This document shows positions 1-8,642 of a DNA stretch of 53,453 bases, in pieces (positions within the stretch are counted from its first letter, which is position 1; each line of letters opens with the position of its first letter). Under the pieces are notes generated by a model. The model was given only the letters and a program-made list of their open reading frames with translations. It ran no database searches and was not told the origin of the DNA. The stretch is from Desulfobacteraceae bacterium. GTDB taxonomy: Bacteria; Desulfobacterota; Desulfobacteria; Desulfobacterales; Desulfobacteraceae. The stretch lies in contig JADGEQ010000036.1 of the NCBI GenBank assembly GCA_016744295.1, forward strand, positions 1-53,453. Reading direction: 5' to 3'. A program made the translations under genes and the position numbers.

Positions 1-806
1 GTATCGGGCAGGACAAGGATAAATTCTTCACCTCCAAATCGGGCGGCAGTATCTTTGCCTTTGATCTGCTCTTTTAACAATCTGGAAAGCATTTTTAGCA
101 CATTGTCACCGATGAGATGCCCATGGGTATCATTGACCTTTTTAAAATGATCAATGTCCGTGAGTATTATGGAAAGGGCCTTGTTGTGATTGGCAGAGGC
201 CTGTTGTGCTTCTGATATGGCTTCATCAAACCCCCTGCGGTTTAACAGGCCGGTGAGCATATCGGTTTTTGCCGTTTGTTTTATCCCCTTCAGCTCTTTT
301 TTAAGGGTGGTGATTTCCGAGGCAGTCGCTTCCATCTGTTTCTTCAGCGTCTGGCTGGATTTCACCATTGATTTTGTTTCCACCACAATTTTATTGGCAA
401 CGGCTGAGATAGCCGCCATCGAGCTGAGCTGGCTCAGTTTTTTTGCATGGCTTTCCAGTGAATTGCCCTGGTCATCCAGTTGATCGCCGGAATTGCCCAA
501 TTGCCTGGTTATTTCAGTGAGAATCGCCTGGAATTCACCTGTCTTTTTTTCTGCCAGAAGTACCTGGCTGTCTGCCACATGTTTCCGGAACAATTCAAGT
601 GTGATCTCAAAGGAAATATGAATATTTTTTTTTTCCAGTATTCTGATATCCTTGAGCAGGTGCTCATTTCGTCCGGTGGCATATTCGTACCACAATGCAT
701 AGGTGATTGGATTATAGGCAAGCTTATATTTGGAAAGATACTGGAGGGTGAGTCTCAAATATTTTCCTGACTCATCTATGGGTTCCGGATATATATTATC
801 TAACAT
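1..806 (-). CDS. Diguanylate cyclase (GGDEF), C-terminus cut by window edge
   Basis: About 268 residues are visible, read from the ATG at 806-804 to the window edge. The last visible part carries GGEEF (near base 35) and the upstream helix LTDIDHFKKVND, which identify a GGDEF domain that makes c-di-GMP from two GTP. Before it lie about 100 residues with the pattern YNPITYALWYEYATGRN, then a heptad-rich coiled coil at about residues 100-165. No membrane segment is seen, so it should be cytosolic. The position of the RxxD product-inhibition site reads KGKD, so allosteric inhibition may be weak or absent (inference). The start codon follows directly on the stop codon of the upstream response regulator, so the two are probably translationally coupled and work as one pathway. 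Confidence 0.9.
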   Translation of the reverse strand, partial: MLDNIYPEPIDESGKYLRLTLQYLSKYKLAYNPITYALWYEYATGRNEHLLKDIRILEKKNIHISFEITLELFRKHVADSQVLLAEKKTGEFQAILTEITRQLGNSGDQLDDQGNSLESHAKKLSQLSSMAAISAVANKIVVETKSMVKSSQTLKKQMEATASEITTLKKELKGIKQTAKTDMLTGLLNRRGFDEAISEAQQASANHNKALSIILTDIDHFKKVNDTHGHLIGDNVLKMLSRLLKEQIKGKDTAARFGGEEFILVLPD

Positions 807-1322
807 CTATTCGCCTGTTGAAAAAAGTTGCTTGCCAAGGTGTTTGTTAAGGAGTGAACCGATTTCTTCCATGGAAAAGGGTTTTTTAATAAACTCGGTA
901 CAGGAATTTTGGATTTTGAAGACTTCGTCATGGACTATTTCGTCTTCAGCATATCCAGACATGAAGATGACTTTGATGCCTGGTTGTAATTTCATGATTT
1001 TATCCACCATTTCCAGACCGCCGCCATCGGGCATGACAATATCCGAGAGTATCAGATCAATGGAAGTTTTTTGTTCTGTAAATAGTTCGACTGCGTTTTG
1101 GGAAGATTCTGCAACAAGGGTGGTGTAACCAAACTCCTCAACCATTGCAGTCACTATATCTCTGGTGTCTTCATTGTCATCCACGATAAGAATCGTCTTT
1201 CCCGCGATGTCATTTTCCATGGGTTGATAGGTTGAAAATTTTTTATTTAACCGCCTGTTTTCCTCGCGAAGAAATTTAATCTCGGCAATGAGTTGGTTTC
1301 TTGATTTTTTTTCATCTTCCAT
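807..1322 (-). CDS. Response regulator receiver protein with N-terminal coiled coil
   Basis: The protein has 171 aa. Residues 1-35 are charged and heptad-like (KSRNQLIAEIKFLREENRRL), probably a dimerising coiled coil. A complete receiver domain follows: acidic pair D48/D49, phospho-acceptor D94 in LILSDIVMP, switch serine S122 in FMSGYAEDE and lysine K147 in FIKKPF. There is no DNA-binding or enzymatic output domain. The diguanylate cyclase gene begins at the very next base, so this protein most likely passes a phosphorylation signal to that cyclase, with the two coiled coils as a possible contact (inference). The cognate histidine kinase is not in the window. Confidence 0.92.
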   Translation of the reverse strand: MEDEKKSRNQLIAEIKFLREENRRLNKKFSTYQPMENDIAGKTILIVDDNEDTRDIVTAMVEEFGYTTLVAESSQNAVELFTEQKTSIDLILSDIVMPDGGGLEMVDKIMKLQPGIKVIFMSGYAEDEIVHDEVFKIQNSCTEFIKKPFSMEEIGSLLNKHLGKQLFSTGE

Positions 1323-1593
1323 TTTCTCTTTTGTTGTCCCTTGAAATAATTAATTATAACTGATTTTGAACTAAACAGAGCGGTATGAATTATTCTAAAT
1401 AGTATCTGTTACCAGATAAAATTCAAACATTCAAATATATTTTGTCCATTGATCCTGATTTTGTTCAAAGGGCAATGCCTTTGGAAATTGGGCTATCTTA
1501 TGATAAAGAATATCTGCGGATACGGTGGGTGAAAAATAATTTTGATTATGGTATGCTCTTAAATTTTTATACCCCTCTTAGGAAGGATGTTTT
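1323..1593. other. Divergent intergenic region, response regulator / pyrF
   Basis: AT-rich 271-bp spacer that must hold the promoters of the minus-strand signalling pair and of pyrF. I could not pick a convincing -35/-10 pair. An open frame from TTG 1442 runs into pyrF in a different frame and shows no recognisable protein. The pyrF ribosome binding site GGAAGG lies at 1581-1586. Confidence 0.5.
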
Positions 1594-2319
1594 ATGCAAA
1601 AAACAGGTAAGGATTATATGGTATTTCCCTTGGATTTTGCCTCTCTCAAAGAGGCCAAATCCTATGTTCAGCTTCTGGGCAGCCATGTGGGGATGTTTAA
1701 GATTGGTCTGGAACTCTTTATTGACCAGGGGCCTTCCGTGGTGGCAATGGTTCGTCAGTTGAGTGAGGCAAAGATTTTTCTGGACCTTAAGCTTCATGAT
1801 ATTTCCGCCACGGTCAAGCGGGCCATGGGCCGGGTTGCCAATCTTGGGGTGGATCTGGTTACCGTCCATTGCGCATCTGCCCCTATGCTTGAAATGGCAG
1901 TGGAAGGGGGCAGGGGGAAAACCGGGGTGCTGGGGGTGACACTTTTAACGGACAATGATTCCCGGACGGTTGAGGCTGGCGGGTTCAGGGATGCCTATGT
2001 TAAAGATCCCAATGAACTGGTTCTTTTGCGGGCCCGCATGGCCCATAAAGCCGGGTGTGCAGGTGTGGTCTGTTCAGGAAGGGAAGCGGGTCAGATTAAA
2101 GCGGCATTCGGCCGGGACTTTTTGGCGGTTACTCCGGGGATAAGGCCGGAATGGAGTCTGCTTGAAAATGATGATCAAAAAAGGGTGACCACCCCGGCCC
2201 AGGCAGTGAAACAGGGCAGTGATCTCATTGTTATTGGACGGCCCATCAGAGATGCGGCTGATCCTGTTGGGGCGGCGCAAAAAGTGGTCCGGGAAATTGA
2301 TGCCCTGTTGGGTTTATAA
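1594..2319 (+). CDS. pyrF: Orotidine 5'-phosphate decarboxylase
   Basis: The 241-aa protein is full length for the family. It catalyses the last step of UMP synthesis, decarboxylation of OMP. The catalytic DxKxxD signature is present as D64-L-K66-L-H-D69, the N-terminal substrate strand is PLDF, and the phosphate-binding end VTPGIRPE plus VIGRPI is intact. The ATG at 1594 is chosen because GGAAGG sits 7 nt upstream. The alternative ATG at codon 9 has no ribosome binding site. It is a single gene facing lysC; no other pyrimidine gene is nearby. Confidence 0.97.
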   Translation: MQKTGKDYMVFPLDFASLKEAKSYVQLLGSHVGMFKIGLELFIDQGPSVVAMVRQLSEAKIFLDLKLHDISATVKRAMGRVANLGVDLVTVHCASAPMLEMAVEGGRGKTGVLGVTLLTDNDSRTVEAGGFRDAYVKDPNELVLLRARMAHKAGCAGVVCSGREAGQIKAAFGRDFLAVTPGIRPEWSLLENDDQKRVTTPAQAVKQGSDLIVIGRPIRDAADPVGAAQKVVREIDALLGL

Positions 2320-2336
2320 CCGGGCTTCGGGGAAAG

Positions 2337-2375
2337 TAAAAAACCCGGGGAGGAAGGTTTGTATCCTTCCCGGGT
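2337..2375 (-). terminator. Intrinsic terminator of the tag-lysC operon
   Basis: Arms 2343-2354 and 2364-2375 pair over 12 bp (ACCCGGGgAGGA with TCCTtCCCGGGT, one G-U wobble) around a 9-nt loop. On the minus strand the stem is followed by six T (2343-2338). There is no T-run on the plus side, so it is oriented for lysC, although it may also slow transcripts from pyrF. Confidence 0.85.
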
Positions 2376-2392
2376 CTGCTTATGGGTGTGGT

Positions 2393-3613
2393 CTATTTTT
2401 CCTGATCCAGGCCAAAGGCTGTGTGCAGGGTTCTGACGGCAAGTTCTGCATACTTGGACAGGATGACGCAGGAGATCCGGATTTCGGAAGTTGAGATCAA
2501 GCGTATATTAATATTTTCCGAGGCAAGGGCTTCAAACATGATGGCGGCAACACCCGAGTGGCTTTTCATTCCCAAACCGATGGCAGAAACCTTGGCAATA
2601 TCCTTGGCTGTCAGCACCTCCTCGGCACCGATTTCTTTTGCCACGGTTTCTGATATTTCCCTGGCCCGTTCAAAGTCATCTTTGGTCACGGTGAAGGTCA
2701 CGTCTGTTTCTCCTCTGGACCGGGTGTTCTGGATGATCATGTCCACCGTGATTTCTGCTTTGGCCAGGGGACTGAATATTTTGGCGGATACACCGGGTTG
2801 ATCCGGTACCCGTTTCAAGGTGATCCTTGCTTCATTCATATCACAGGTAATGCCGGATACGACTGCACTTTCCATATCAGCACTTTCATTGATAACCATT
2901 GTTCCTTCCTCCTCATTGAATGATGACCGGACATGCACGGGCACATTATATTTTTTAGCAAATTCCACCGATCGAATTTGAAGCACCTTGGCGCCTAAAA
3001 TAGCCATCTCAAGCATCTCTTCATAGGAAATTCTTGAAATTTTTCGGGCGCTGCTGCAGATCCGCGGGTCTGTGGTATAGACCCCGTCAACATCGGTAAA
3101 AATTTCACAAACATCTGCCTTGAGGGAGGAGGCAATGGCAACGGCTGAGGTGTCCGAGCCTCCCCTGCCCAGGGTGGTGATATTTCCTTCCTCATCCGTC
3201 CCCTGAAAACCGGCCATCACTGCAATATTACCGTTATCAAGGGCGGCTTGAATCTTTTTGCAGTCTATGTTCATAATTCTGGCCTTGCCCGAAGCCTTGT
3301 CCGTGTGGATGCCTGCCTGGAATCCCAGGAAGGAGGTTGCTTTGTATCCCCGTGATTTGAGGAGCATGGCAAGCAGGGCCGCAGTGGTTTGTTCACCGGT
3401 GGCAAGGAGCACATCCAGTTCTCGTTTATCGGGGGTTTTTGATGCCTGTTTTGCAAGGGCGATCAGTTTGTCCGTTACCCCTGCCATGGCAGAGAGTACC
3501 ACCACCACCTGATCTCCTTTATCATAGGCCTTTTGTACCCGGTCGGCAACTTTGGAGATACGTTCAATATCCGCCACGGAAGTTCCGCCATATTTTTGTA
3601 CTCTTAACGCCAT
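2393..3613 (-). CDS. lysC: Aspartate kinase
   Basis: The 406-aa protein phosphorylates L-aspartate, the first step toward lysine, threonine and methionine. The N-terminus carries the KYGGTSV kinase signature, followed by the nucleotide/aspartate region GRGGSDTSAVAIA and TTDPRICSSARKI. The last ~150 residues form paired ACT domains (RVPDQPGVSAKIFSPLAKA and a second copy ending AIGLGMKSHSGVAA), typical of feedback-regulated monofunctional aspartokinases. GGAG precedes the ATG. It is last in a tight minus-strand operon (31 nt after tsaE) and ends just before the intrinsic terminator. No lysine-riboswitch leader fits in the 31-nt gap, so control is probably allosteric. Confidence 0.97.
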   Translation of the reverse strand: MALRVQKYGGTSVADIERISKVADRVQKAYDKGDQVVVVLSAMAGVTDKLIALAKQASKTPDKRELDVLLATGEQTTAALLAMLLKSRGYKATSFLGFQAGIHTDKASGKARIMNIDCKKIQAALDNGNIAVMAGFQGTDEEGNITTLGRGGSDTSAVAIASSLKADVCEIFTDVDGVYTTDPRICSSARKISRISYEEMLEMAILGAKVLQIRSVEFAKKYNVPVHVRSSFNEEEGTMVINESADMESAVVSGITCDMNEARITLKRVPDQPGVSAKIFSPLAKAEITVDMIIQNTRSRGETDVTFTVTKDDFERAREISETVAKEIGAEEVLTAKDIAKVSAIGLGMKSHSGVAAIMFEALASENINIRLISTSEIRISCVILSKYAELAVRTLHTAFGLDQEK

Positions 3614-3644
3614 AATAACTCCAGATTTTTACCTATATTAATAA

Positions 3645-4109
3645 TTATAAAAACAAGTTGCTTACCAGATTTATTCCGGTCTGTCCAGAGGGGGAAAGGG
3701 ATATGACCCGGTTGTAATCCGCATCAAACTCAAATAAAATTTCAAGATCAAACTTAAACTGCATCTCTTCCAGAAATTCAGGCCATTCCACCACAATGAT
3801 GTCTTCGGGTCCCCCAAGGTCGTCAAACCCTATATATTCAAGCTCATCCGCACTGCCAAGCCTGTAAAGGTCCAGGTGGCATAATCGGATTCCTTTGGCG
3901 GGGTACTCATTGATAATATTAAAGGTGGGGCTGGTGACATAATAAGTGTCGGCCACACCTAATCCCTTTGCCAACCCCTGGACAAAGGTGGTTTTGCCTG
4001 ATCCGAGATCTCCTTTTAAGGCAATGGCAAAGGGGCTGGGAGCAAGCTGCCCGATTTGTTTCCCCAGGTCCAGGGTTTGTTCAGCTATATGGGATATGAT
4101 TGTTTGCAT
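3645..4109 (-). CDS. tsaE: tRNA threonylcarbamoyladenosine biosynthesis ATPase TsaE
   Basis: The 154-aa protein is an ATPase needed with TsaB and TsaD to form t6A37 in ANN-decoding tRNAs. The Walker A motif GDLGSGKT lies at residues 33-40, followed by the family pattern YYVTSPTFNIINEY and the LYRL/EYIGFDDL segment that contributes catalytic residues, then VVEWPE. Length and motif order match the YjeE/TsaE family. It lies 12 nt after nnrDE, a pairing seen in many bacteria, and 31 nt before lysC. TsaB and TsaD are not in the window. Confidence 0.95.
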   Translation of the reverse strand: MQTIISHIAEQTLDLGKQIGQLAPSPFAIALKGDLGSGKTTFVQGLAKGLGVADTYYVTSPTFNIINEYPAKGIRLCHLDLYRLGSADELEYIGFDDLGGPEDIIVVEWPEFLEEMQFKFDLEILFEFDADYNRVISLSPSGQTGINLVSNLFL

Positions 4110-4121
4110 TATTTTTTTTGT

Positions 4122-5687
4122 CTATAATAGAAGATCATGGATTGTTTTGGGAATGGCAGAAATCATGTCCGAGGCAAGAAATCCAAACACGGTTTGTTCT
4201 GCCAAGAAATCTCCGCAGAGTCCATGGATAAAAACGCCTGCCATGGCAGCCTCTTCAGCTAAAAATCCCTGGGCCATAAATCCGGCAATCATGCCGGTGA
4301 GAACATCTCCCATGCCCCCGGAAGCCATACCCGGGTTTCCCGTGGGGCAGATAAAGGTTTTTCCGTCGGGGCAGCAAACAAGGGTTTGGGCACCTTTTAA
4401 AACAAGAACAACCTGGTAGTCCCGGGCAAATTGGGACCCAATTCCCCTTCGGTCTGACTGGATTTGTCCGGTTGTTTTTTGGGTGAGCCTTGCCATTTCT
4501 CCCGGGTGGGGGGTTAAGACAATGGGTGCTTTTCTTGATTTGAACAATTCCAGGGATCCTGCCATACAATTGATCCCGTCGGCATCAATGACCATGGGCA
4601 CCCGACTTTGTTGCACCAGTTCTTGGACCAGATTCCGGGTTGAAGGATCTGTCCCCAGTCCGGGTCCCATTGCCAATGCCTGTTTGTCCTTTAAAAGGGT
4701 CAGTATGGTTGCCAGACTTGAGTCTGACAAACACCCCTCAGGGGTTTGGGGCAGGGGAACGGTCATGGGCTCTGTCGCCTGGGATTCAAGGACAGGGTTC
4801 AGGGCCTGGGGCACCCCCAGGGTAACAAGGCCGGTTCCGCTTCGCATGGCTGCATTGGCGCAAAGGGCTGCGGCCCCAGTTTTTCCCGGGGAACCGGCAA
4901 TGACCAGAAGGTGACCAAAGCTGCCCTTGTGGCTTTCAAATCTTCTGGGCGTAAACAGGGGGGCAATATCCCTATTTTCCAGCAAAAATAGAGTTGGTTT
5001 CTCTTGTTGGGCAATGAAATTGGGGATACCGATGTCGATTATTTCAAGATCTCCGGTATATTGGTTTCCCGGATGGAGAATATGGCCGGCCTTGGCAAAG
5101 GCAAAGGTGGCAGTGGCAGTGGCTTTTATGGCAGTTCCCCAGACCTCTCCTGTGTCTGAATCCAAACCCGAGGGAATATCAATGGAGAAAATTGGTTTGC
5201 AAGATTCGTTTAAAAGGTCAATCGCCTTTTCGTAAAATCCTCGGACAGGGGAGTTGAGCCCGGTGCCGAAGATGGCATCCACAAATATATCCTGGCCTAG
5301 TATCCCGGCTTTGCAGCGGTTCAATCCTTCTGCATCCGGGATTTCAACAAGTTCTGCCCCAGGGGTTTTCCCCACAAGTTTTTGGGCCAAAAGAAAATTG
5401 GTTTTGGCATCTCCGGTTAGCTTGCCCGGGGTGGACAAAAGGAAGATCGTGGTTTTTATTCCTTTTTCCATGAGATATCGGCCAATGACAAACCCATCAC
5501 CGCCGTTGTTTCCCCTTCCTGCAAGGATGCCCACCTGTTTGTCGGTTTTGCCGGGGTTAAATTTTTTGATGAACATGTCAAGGGCACCCCGGCCGGCATT
5601 TTCCATCAAAACCATACCGGGGATCCCAAAACTATTGATGGTCCCATGGTCAATCCGCTGCATCTGACCGGCTGTCACAAGAATCAT
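4122..5687 (-). CDS. nnr: Bifunctional NAD(P)H-hydrate epimerase / ADP-dependent dehydratase
   Basis: The 521-aa protein repairs hydrated NAD(P)H. The N-terminal YjeF epimerase domain (~1-215) contains AGRGNNGGDGFVIGRYL, the FVDAIFGTGL motif and SIDIPSGLDSDTGEVWG. The C-terminal ribokinase-fold dehydratase (~225-520) contains GHLLVIAGSPGKTGAAALC, MGPGLGTD, VIDADGIN, LTPHPGEMARL and the glycine-rich GNPGMASGGMGDVLTGMI. Domain order and length match the fused family. AAGGAAAG precedes the ATG. It is third in the tag-DUF2804-nnr-tsaE-lysC operon, 15 nt from DUF2804 and 12 nt from tsaE. Cytosolic. Confidence 0.96.
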   Translation of the reverse strand: MILVTAGQMQRIDHGTINSFGIPGMVLMENAGRGALDMFIKKFNPGKTDKQVGILAGRGNNGGDGFVIGRYLMEKGIKTTIFLLSTPGKLTGDAKTNFLLAQKLVGKTPGAELVEIPDAEGLNRCKAGILGQDIFVDAIFGTGLNSPVRGFYEKAIDLLNESCKPIFSIDIPSGLDSDTGEVWGTAIKATATATFAFAKAGHILHPGNQYTGDLEIIDIGIPNFIAQQEKPTLFLLENRDIAPLFTPRRFESHKGSFGHLLVIAGSPGKTGAAALCANAAMRSGTGLVTLGVPQALNPVLESQATEPMTVPLPQTPEGCLSDSSLATILTLLKDKQALAMGPGLGTDPSTRNLVQELVQQSRVPMVIDADGINCMAGSLELFKSRKAPIVLTPHPGEMARLTQKTTGQIQSDRRGIGSQFARDYQVVLVLKGAQTLVCCPDGKTFICPTGNPGMASGGMGDVLTGMIAGFMAQGFLAEEAAMAGVFIHGLCGDFLAEQTVFGFLASDMISAIPKTIHDLLL

Positions 5688-5702
5688 GTGTTCTTTCCTT
5701 TT

Positions 5703-6728
5703 CTACCATTTTGCAAAATGTTCTTCCACCACCCCGCCCACCTCATCCAGGGTAAGTTTAGCACCTGTTCGGCTTTCTATGCTGCCGCTGAACCGGCCGC
5801 AGGGCTGAAAAAACCGGCTTTTAATGATCCCGAAATTATCGTCGGCACTTCTTATCCCCTCGGGGGTGAATAAGAGGTCAACACGACTGTCCCGGCTTTT
5901 TATGGTCCAGGGTTTGTCCAGATCTGTTGTGTCATAGGTAAACTCAACTTTGCCCACGGGCTCGGGACATCCATTTATCCAGACGATATTTTCCAGTATC
6001 CCGTTTTCATAAACCCCGGTTGAAAAATTAAATCCCACCGGCAAATCATTTCGGGACAGTCCTGAACCGCAGGCCCAGTTCCAAGAAGTTTGTCTGGGAT
6101 ATCTTCCATGGGTCCAGTCAAACAGAACATGGCTTTTATCCGGTTCCATCTCATAGACAGTTTTGTCTAGTCGAATCTGACCCTTGGCCCGCAATCCGGC
6201 AATTTTTGTGGTAAATGCATGGGCATTATTATCCATGGGCATGAAAAAATGCATGGGATCAATACCCGATGCTGGCGGTAGAATATCAATATCCGCCAGT
6301 ATGGTGTTACCGGAAAATTTGAAATCTGCCTTAAGTTTTTTGATTCCCAAATCAGGCCCGCTTGAAATTTCAAGAAATTTGCCCGCCCCCTTGAACCGGC
6401 AGATGCCGGCTTCCGGGTTCCGGTCAAAGCAGACTTGCCCTAGGGGCGGCCATACAACCGTGTGTTCAACCATTTGTCTGGTTTTGCGATCAAACCCAAA
6501 ACAAAAGGCAGAGGTCATATAACCCAGATGAACCACGGCAGCGCCAAAGATTATATCCTGATGAATGATCCCGGCATAGCACCACCGTTTTTCCCGGAAA
6601 CAATTCAAAGAAAATCCCGATGCTGGCAGATTGACCAGGCCGGTTGTATCCGGGTATGAAAATTTGCCGGACCAGGCACCATGTTCCATGACAGGGCCGG
6701 GGGGAGGGGTAATGTCTTGTTGTGGCAT
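5703..6728 (-). CDS. DUF2804 family protein
   Basis: This 341-aa protein shows the hallmarks of DUF2804: the segment FDWTHGRYPRQTSWNWACG at about residues 195-213, an N-terminal W.YAGI..DIIFGAAVVHLGY region, and a C-terminal SRFFQPCGRFSG. The family is predicted to have a lipocalin-like beta fold and has no established biochemical role; related folds bind hydrophobic ligands, but that is only a hint. There is no signal peptide or membrane span. It begins 2 nt after the tag stop codon, so it is co-transcribed and probably coupled to tag. The link to DNA repair is positional only. Confidence 0.85.
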   Translation of the reverse strand: MPQQDITPPPGPVMEHGAWSGKFSYPDTTGLVNLPASGFSLNCFREKRWCYAGIIHQDIIFGAAVVHLGYMTSAFCFGFDRKTRQMVEHTVVWPPLGQVCFDRNPEAGICRFKGAGKFLEISSGPDLGIKKLKADFKFSGNTILADIDILPPASGIDPMHFFMPMDNNAHAFTTKIAGLRAKGQIRLDKTVYEMEPDKSHVLFDWTHGRYPRQTSWNWACGSGLSRNDLPVGFNFSTGVYENGILENIVWINGCPEPVGKVEFTYDTTDLDKPWTIKSRDSRVDLLFTPEGIRSADDNFGIIKSRFFQPCGRFSGSIESRTGAKLTLDEVGGVVEEHFAKW

Positions 6729-6730
6729 GC

Positions 6731-7297
6731 TTATTTCTCCATCACGTCATGGTATCTGAAGCAGGATACCAAATGATCATTGACCATGCCCGTGGCCTGC
6801 ATGTAGGCATAGATGATGGTGGAGCCTGTAAACTTAAAGCCCTTTTGCTTCAAATCCTTTGAAAAGGCGTCGGACTCCTTTGAAGTGGCCGGGAGCTTGT
6901 CCGTTCGGGTAAAGGTGTTAACCTTTTGTTTTCCATCAACAAACTGCCAGGCAAAGGCGTCAAATGATCCGAATTTTTCTTGTATCTTTAAAAAGGCCCG
7001 GGCATTGGTCACCGCTGAATTGACCTTGAGCTTGTTCCGGATAATCTTTGGGTTTTGCAAAAGCTGCTCAATTCTTTTGTGGGTGAACTTTGCGACTGCT
7101 TCCGGCTCAAAATTGGCAAATGCCTTTTTGTACCCCTCTCTTCTCTTTAATATGGTGAGCCAGGAAAGACCTGCCTGGGCACCCTCAAGAATAAGAAATT
7201 CAAATAGTGTTCTGTCATCGTGAACCGGAACCCCCCATTCAGTATCATGATAATGGATATAGGCCGGATCACTGGTCACCCAATTGCATCGTTCCAT
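6731..7297 (-). CDS. tag: DNA-3-methyladenine glycosylase I
   Basis: The 188-aa protein excises 3-methyladenine from alkylated DNA. The zinc ligands of Tag are all visible: C4 and H17 at the start (MERCNW..DPAYIHYHDTEWG) and His/Cys near the end (NDHLVSCFRYH). The catalytic-pocket segment ILEGAQAGLSW is also intact. The frame stays open 32 codons further upstream, but the start at 7297 matches the family length and N-terminus exactly, so I use that. First gene of the five-gene minus-strand operon that runs to lysC. Confidence 0.95.
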   Translation of the reverse strand: MERCNWVTSDPAYIHYHDTEWGVPVHDDRTLFEFLILEGAQAGLSWLTILKRREGYKKAFANFEPEAVAKFTHKRIEQLLQNPKIIRNKLKVNSAVTNARAFLKIQEKFGSFDAFAWQFVDGKQKVNTFTRTDKLPATSKESDAFSKDLKQKGFKFTGSTIIYAYMQATGMVNDHLVSCFRYHDVMEK

Positions 7298-7410
7298 TTT
7301 CTTTAGCCCTTTATTTGTCAGTGTGTCCATGGGGTATATACAATATTCACCTGCAATATGCCAATATAAAAAAGGGATATAAACCCGGGACAATTTCCTT
7401 GACTTACCCC

Positions 7411-7428
7411 ACCTGTTTGGGTACAGGT
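7411..7428. promoter_or_regulatory. Inverted repeat in the tag / K+ channel intergenic region
   Basis: ACCTGT-TTGGGT-ACAGGT is a perfect 6-bp inverted repeat with a 6-bp spacer, lying between the divergent tag operon (start 7297) and the channel gene (start 7510). TTGACT is found just upstream at 7400-7405. It could be an operator for either gene. No cognate regulator is adjacent, so the role is inferred only from symmetry and position. Confidence 0.3.
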
Positions 7429-7509
7429 TTATGGATAATGCTGTAAACTGAATTATTCAACTCTTTAACGTCCATAAAATCGAGAATCCAATGAATCGAG
7501 AACCAGGCC

Positions 7510-8169
7510 GTGGTTAAATTTATTTTTCAGGAAAAATTTACCATTTTATTGATTTTCCTTCTGATTTATGTGATCTTAACCCCGTTTTTTGCCTTGGTCC
7601 TGAATGAAGAGCTGTTGCTGAACATCTCATTTTCAGCTGTCATGCTGTCTGCTGTTCTGACCGTATCCCAGAAAAAGAAAAGCCGAATTGTCTTTGTTCT
7701 GCTGGTATTGCCCTGCCTTGTCTTTATCTGGATCAAACTGACCGTCACCTCTTCCGAGATGTTTTTGGCCGGTGTGGTTCTCCAGGCCCTGTTTAACCTT
7801 TTTATGGTTTTTGTTATTATTTTGTTTATTTTTGAAGAACCTGTTATCACCCGGAATACCATCTCAGCTGCGGTTGTGGCCTATCTGTTTGTGGCCCTGT
7901 TTTTTACAAATCTATTTTTAATGCTGGAGCTGATATTTCCGGGGTCATTTTCCATCGGTCATGGCCAAATTATGGCAGACCCGTCGGTGCTGCGTTACTT
8001 TAGCTTTGTGACTCTTAGTACGCTGGGGTATGGGGATGTGGTGCCGATCACCTCCCAGGCAAAAACCATGGCAATTGCCGAAGCATTGATCGGACAGATT
8101 TATCTGACCGTGCTGATTGCCCGGCTGGTGGGGGTTTATGCGACACAATACCATTCAAAAAGGGAATAG
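7510..8169 (+). CDS. Ion channel protein with K+ selectivity filter
   Basis: The 219-aa inner-membrane protein has about five to six hydrophobic segments (roughly 5-25, 28-45, 48-68, 78-100, 108-135, 185-205). Between the last two lies a pore loop with the filter TLGYGDVVP at about residue 171-179. The GYGD signature is specific for potassium channels (Ion_trans_2 type). It has no charged S4 voltage sensor and no cytosolic RCK/TrkA-N domain, so gating is unknown. The start is uncertain: the frame opens only after a TGA at 7492, and GTG at 7510 with a weak CCAGG upstream is the best candidate. Single gene. Confidence 0.85.
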   Translation: MVKFIFQEKFTILLIFLLIYVILTPFFALVLNEELLLNISFSAVMLSAVLTVSQKKKSRIVFVLLVLPCLVFIWIKLTVTSSEMFLAGVVLQALFNLFMVFVIILFIFEEPVITRNTISAAVVAYLFVALFFTNLFLMLELIFPGSFSIGHGQIMADPSVLRYFSFVTLSTLGYGDVVPITSQAKTMAIAEALIGQIYLTVLIARLVGVYATQYHSKRE

Positions 8170-8642
8170 ATGCGCTCTTTTTTTAGACAAATATAGATTT
8201 TGAAAAATTAGTATATCCGGATCCGAGGGGCAACAGTTAAAAAGGGTGAAGAGCCTCAACCCGATAATTTTTGGATTGCCGATTTGTGGATTGATGATTT
8301 GGGTTTAGAGCTTTGAATAGTTGTAAGATACAAGATCAATTGTGAATTTTTATAATGGTATGGTTTTTTAACCGATCCTTTTTTTTCTCTTCAATGGCTA
8401 CCCCAGGATTTTTTCTCTCCAATGACTGTCCCTTCACCCTGCCGATGCCTGGATACCATTATTCATCAAGGGCACTCGCCCCCAAAGGTCTTCCATATGA
8501 TCCGTGTAAATTCTATGTATAAAGTTTACTCTTGCATTTTTTTTAAGGAAAGGTAATTCCCCAATTAAGTTAATTCCTGCAATCGTTTTTGCCTGAAAAT
8601 TTTGATAGGGAAGTTGGCAGATAAATATAAAAAGGAAATTAA
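8170..8642. other. Gene-free AT-rich spacer with a 28-bp tandem repeat
   Basis: No coding gene is supported in these 473 bp. The open frame on the minus strand (8434-8745) is antisense to DUF3795 and unlike any known protein. The spacer holds two 19-bp copies of TTTTTTCTCTyCAATGrCT at 8381 and 8409 (period 28, 17 of 19 identical). Around 8249 there is a weak GGGT...ACCC hairpin that may help end the channel transcript. The lower GC than the flanking genes suggests acquired or decaying sequence. Confidence 0.5.

Noticed and set aside
1442..1762. Open frame running into pyrF in another frame
   Set aside because: No recognisable protein; pyrF with its ribosome binding site explains the region.
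3253..3618. Lysine riboswitch before lysC
   Set aside because: Only 31 nt separate tsaE and lysC, too short for the element.
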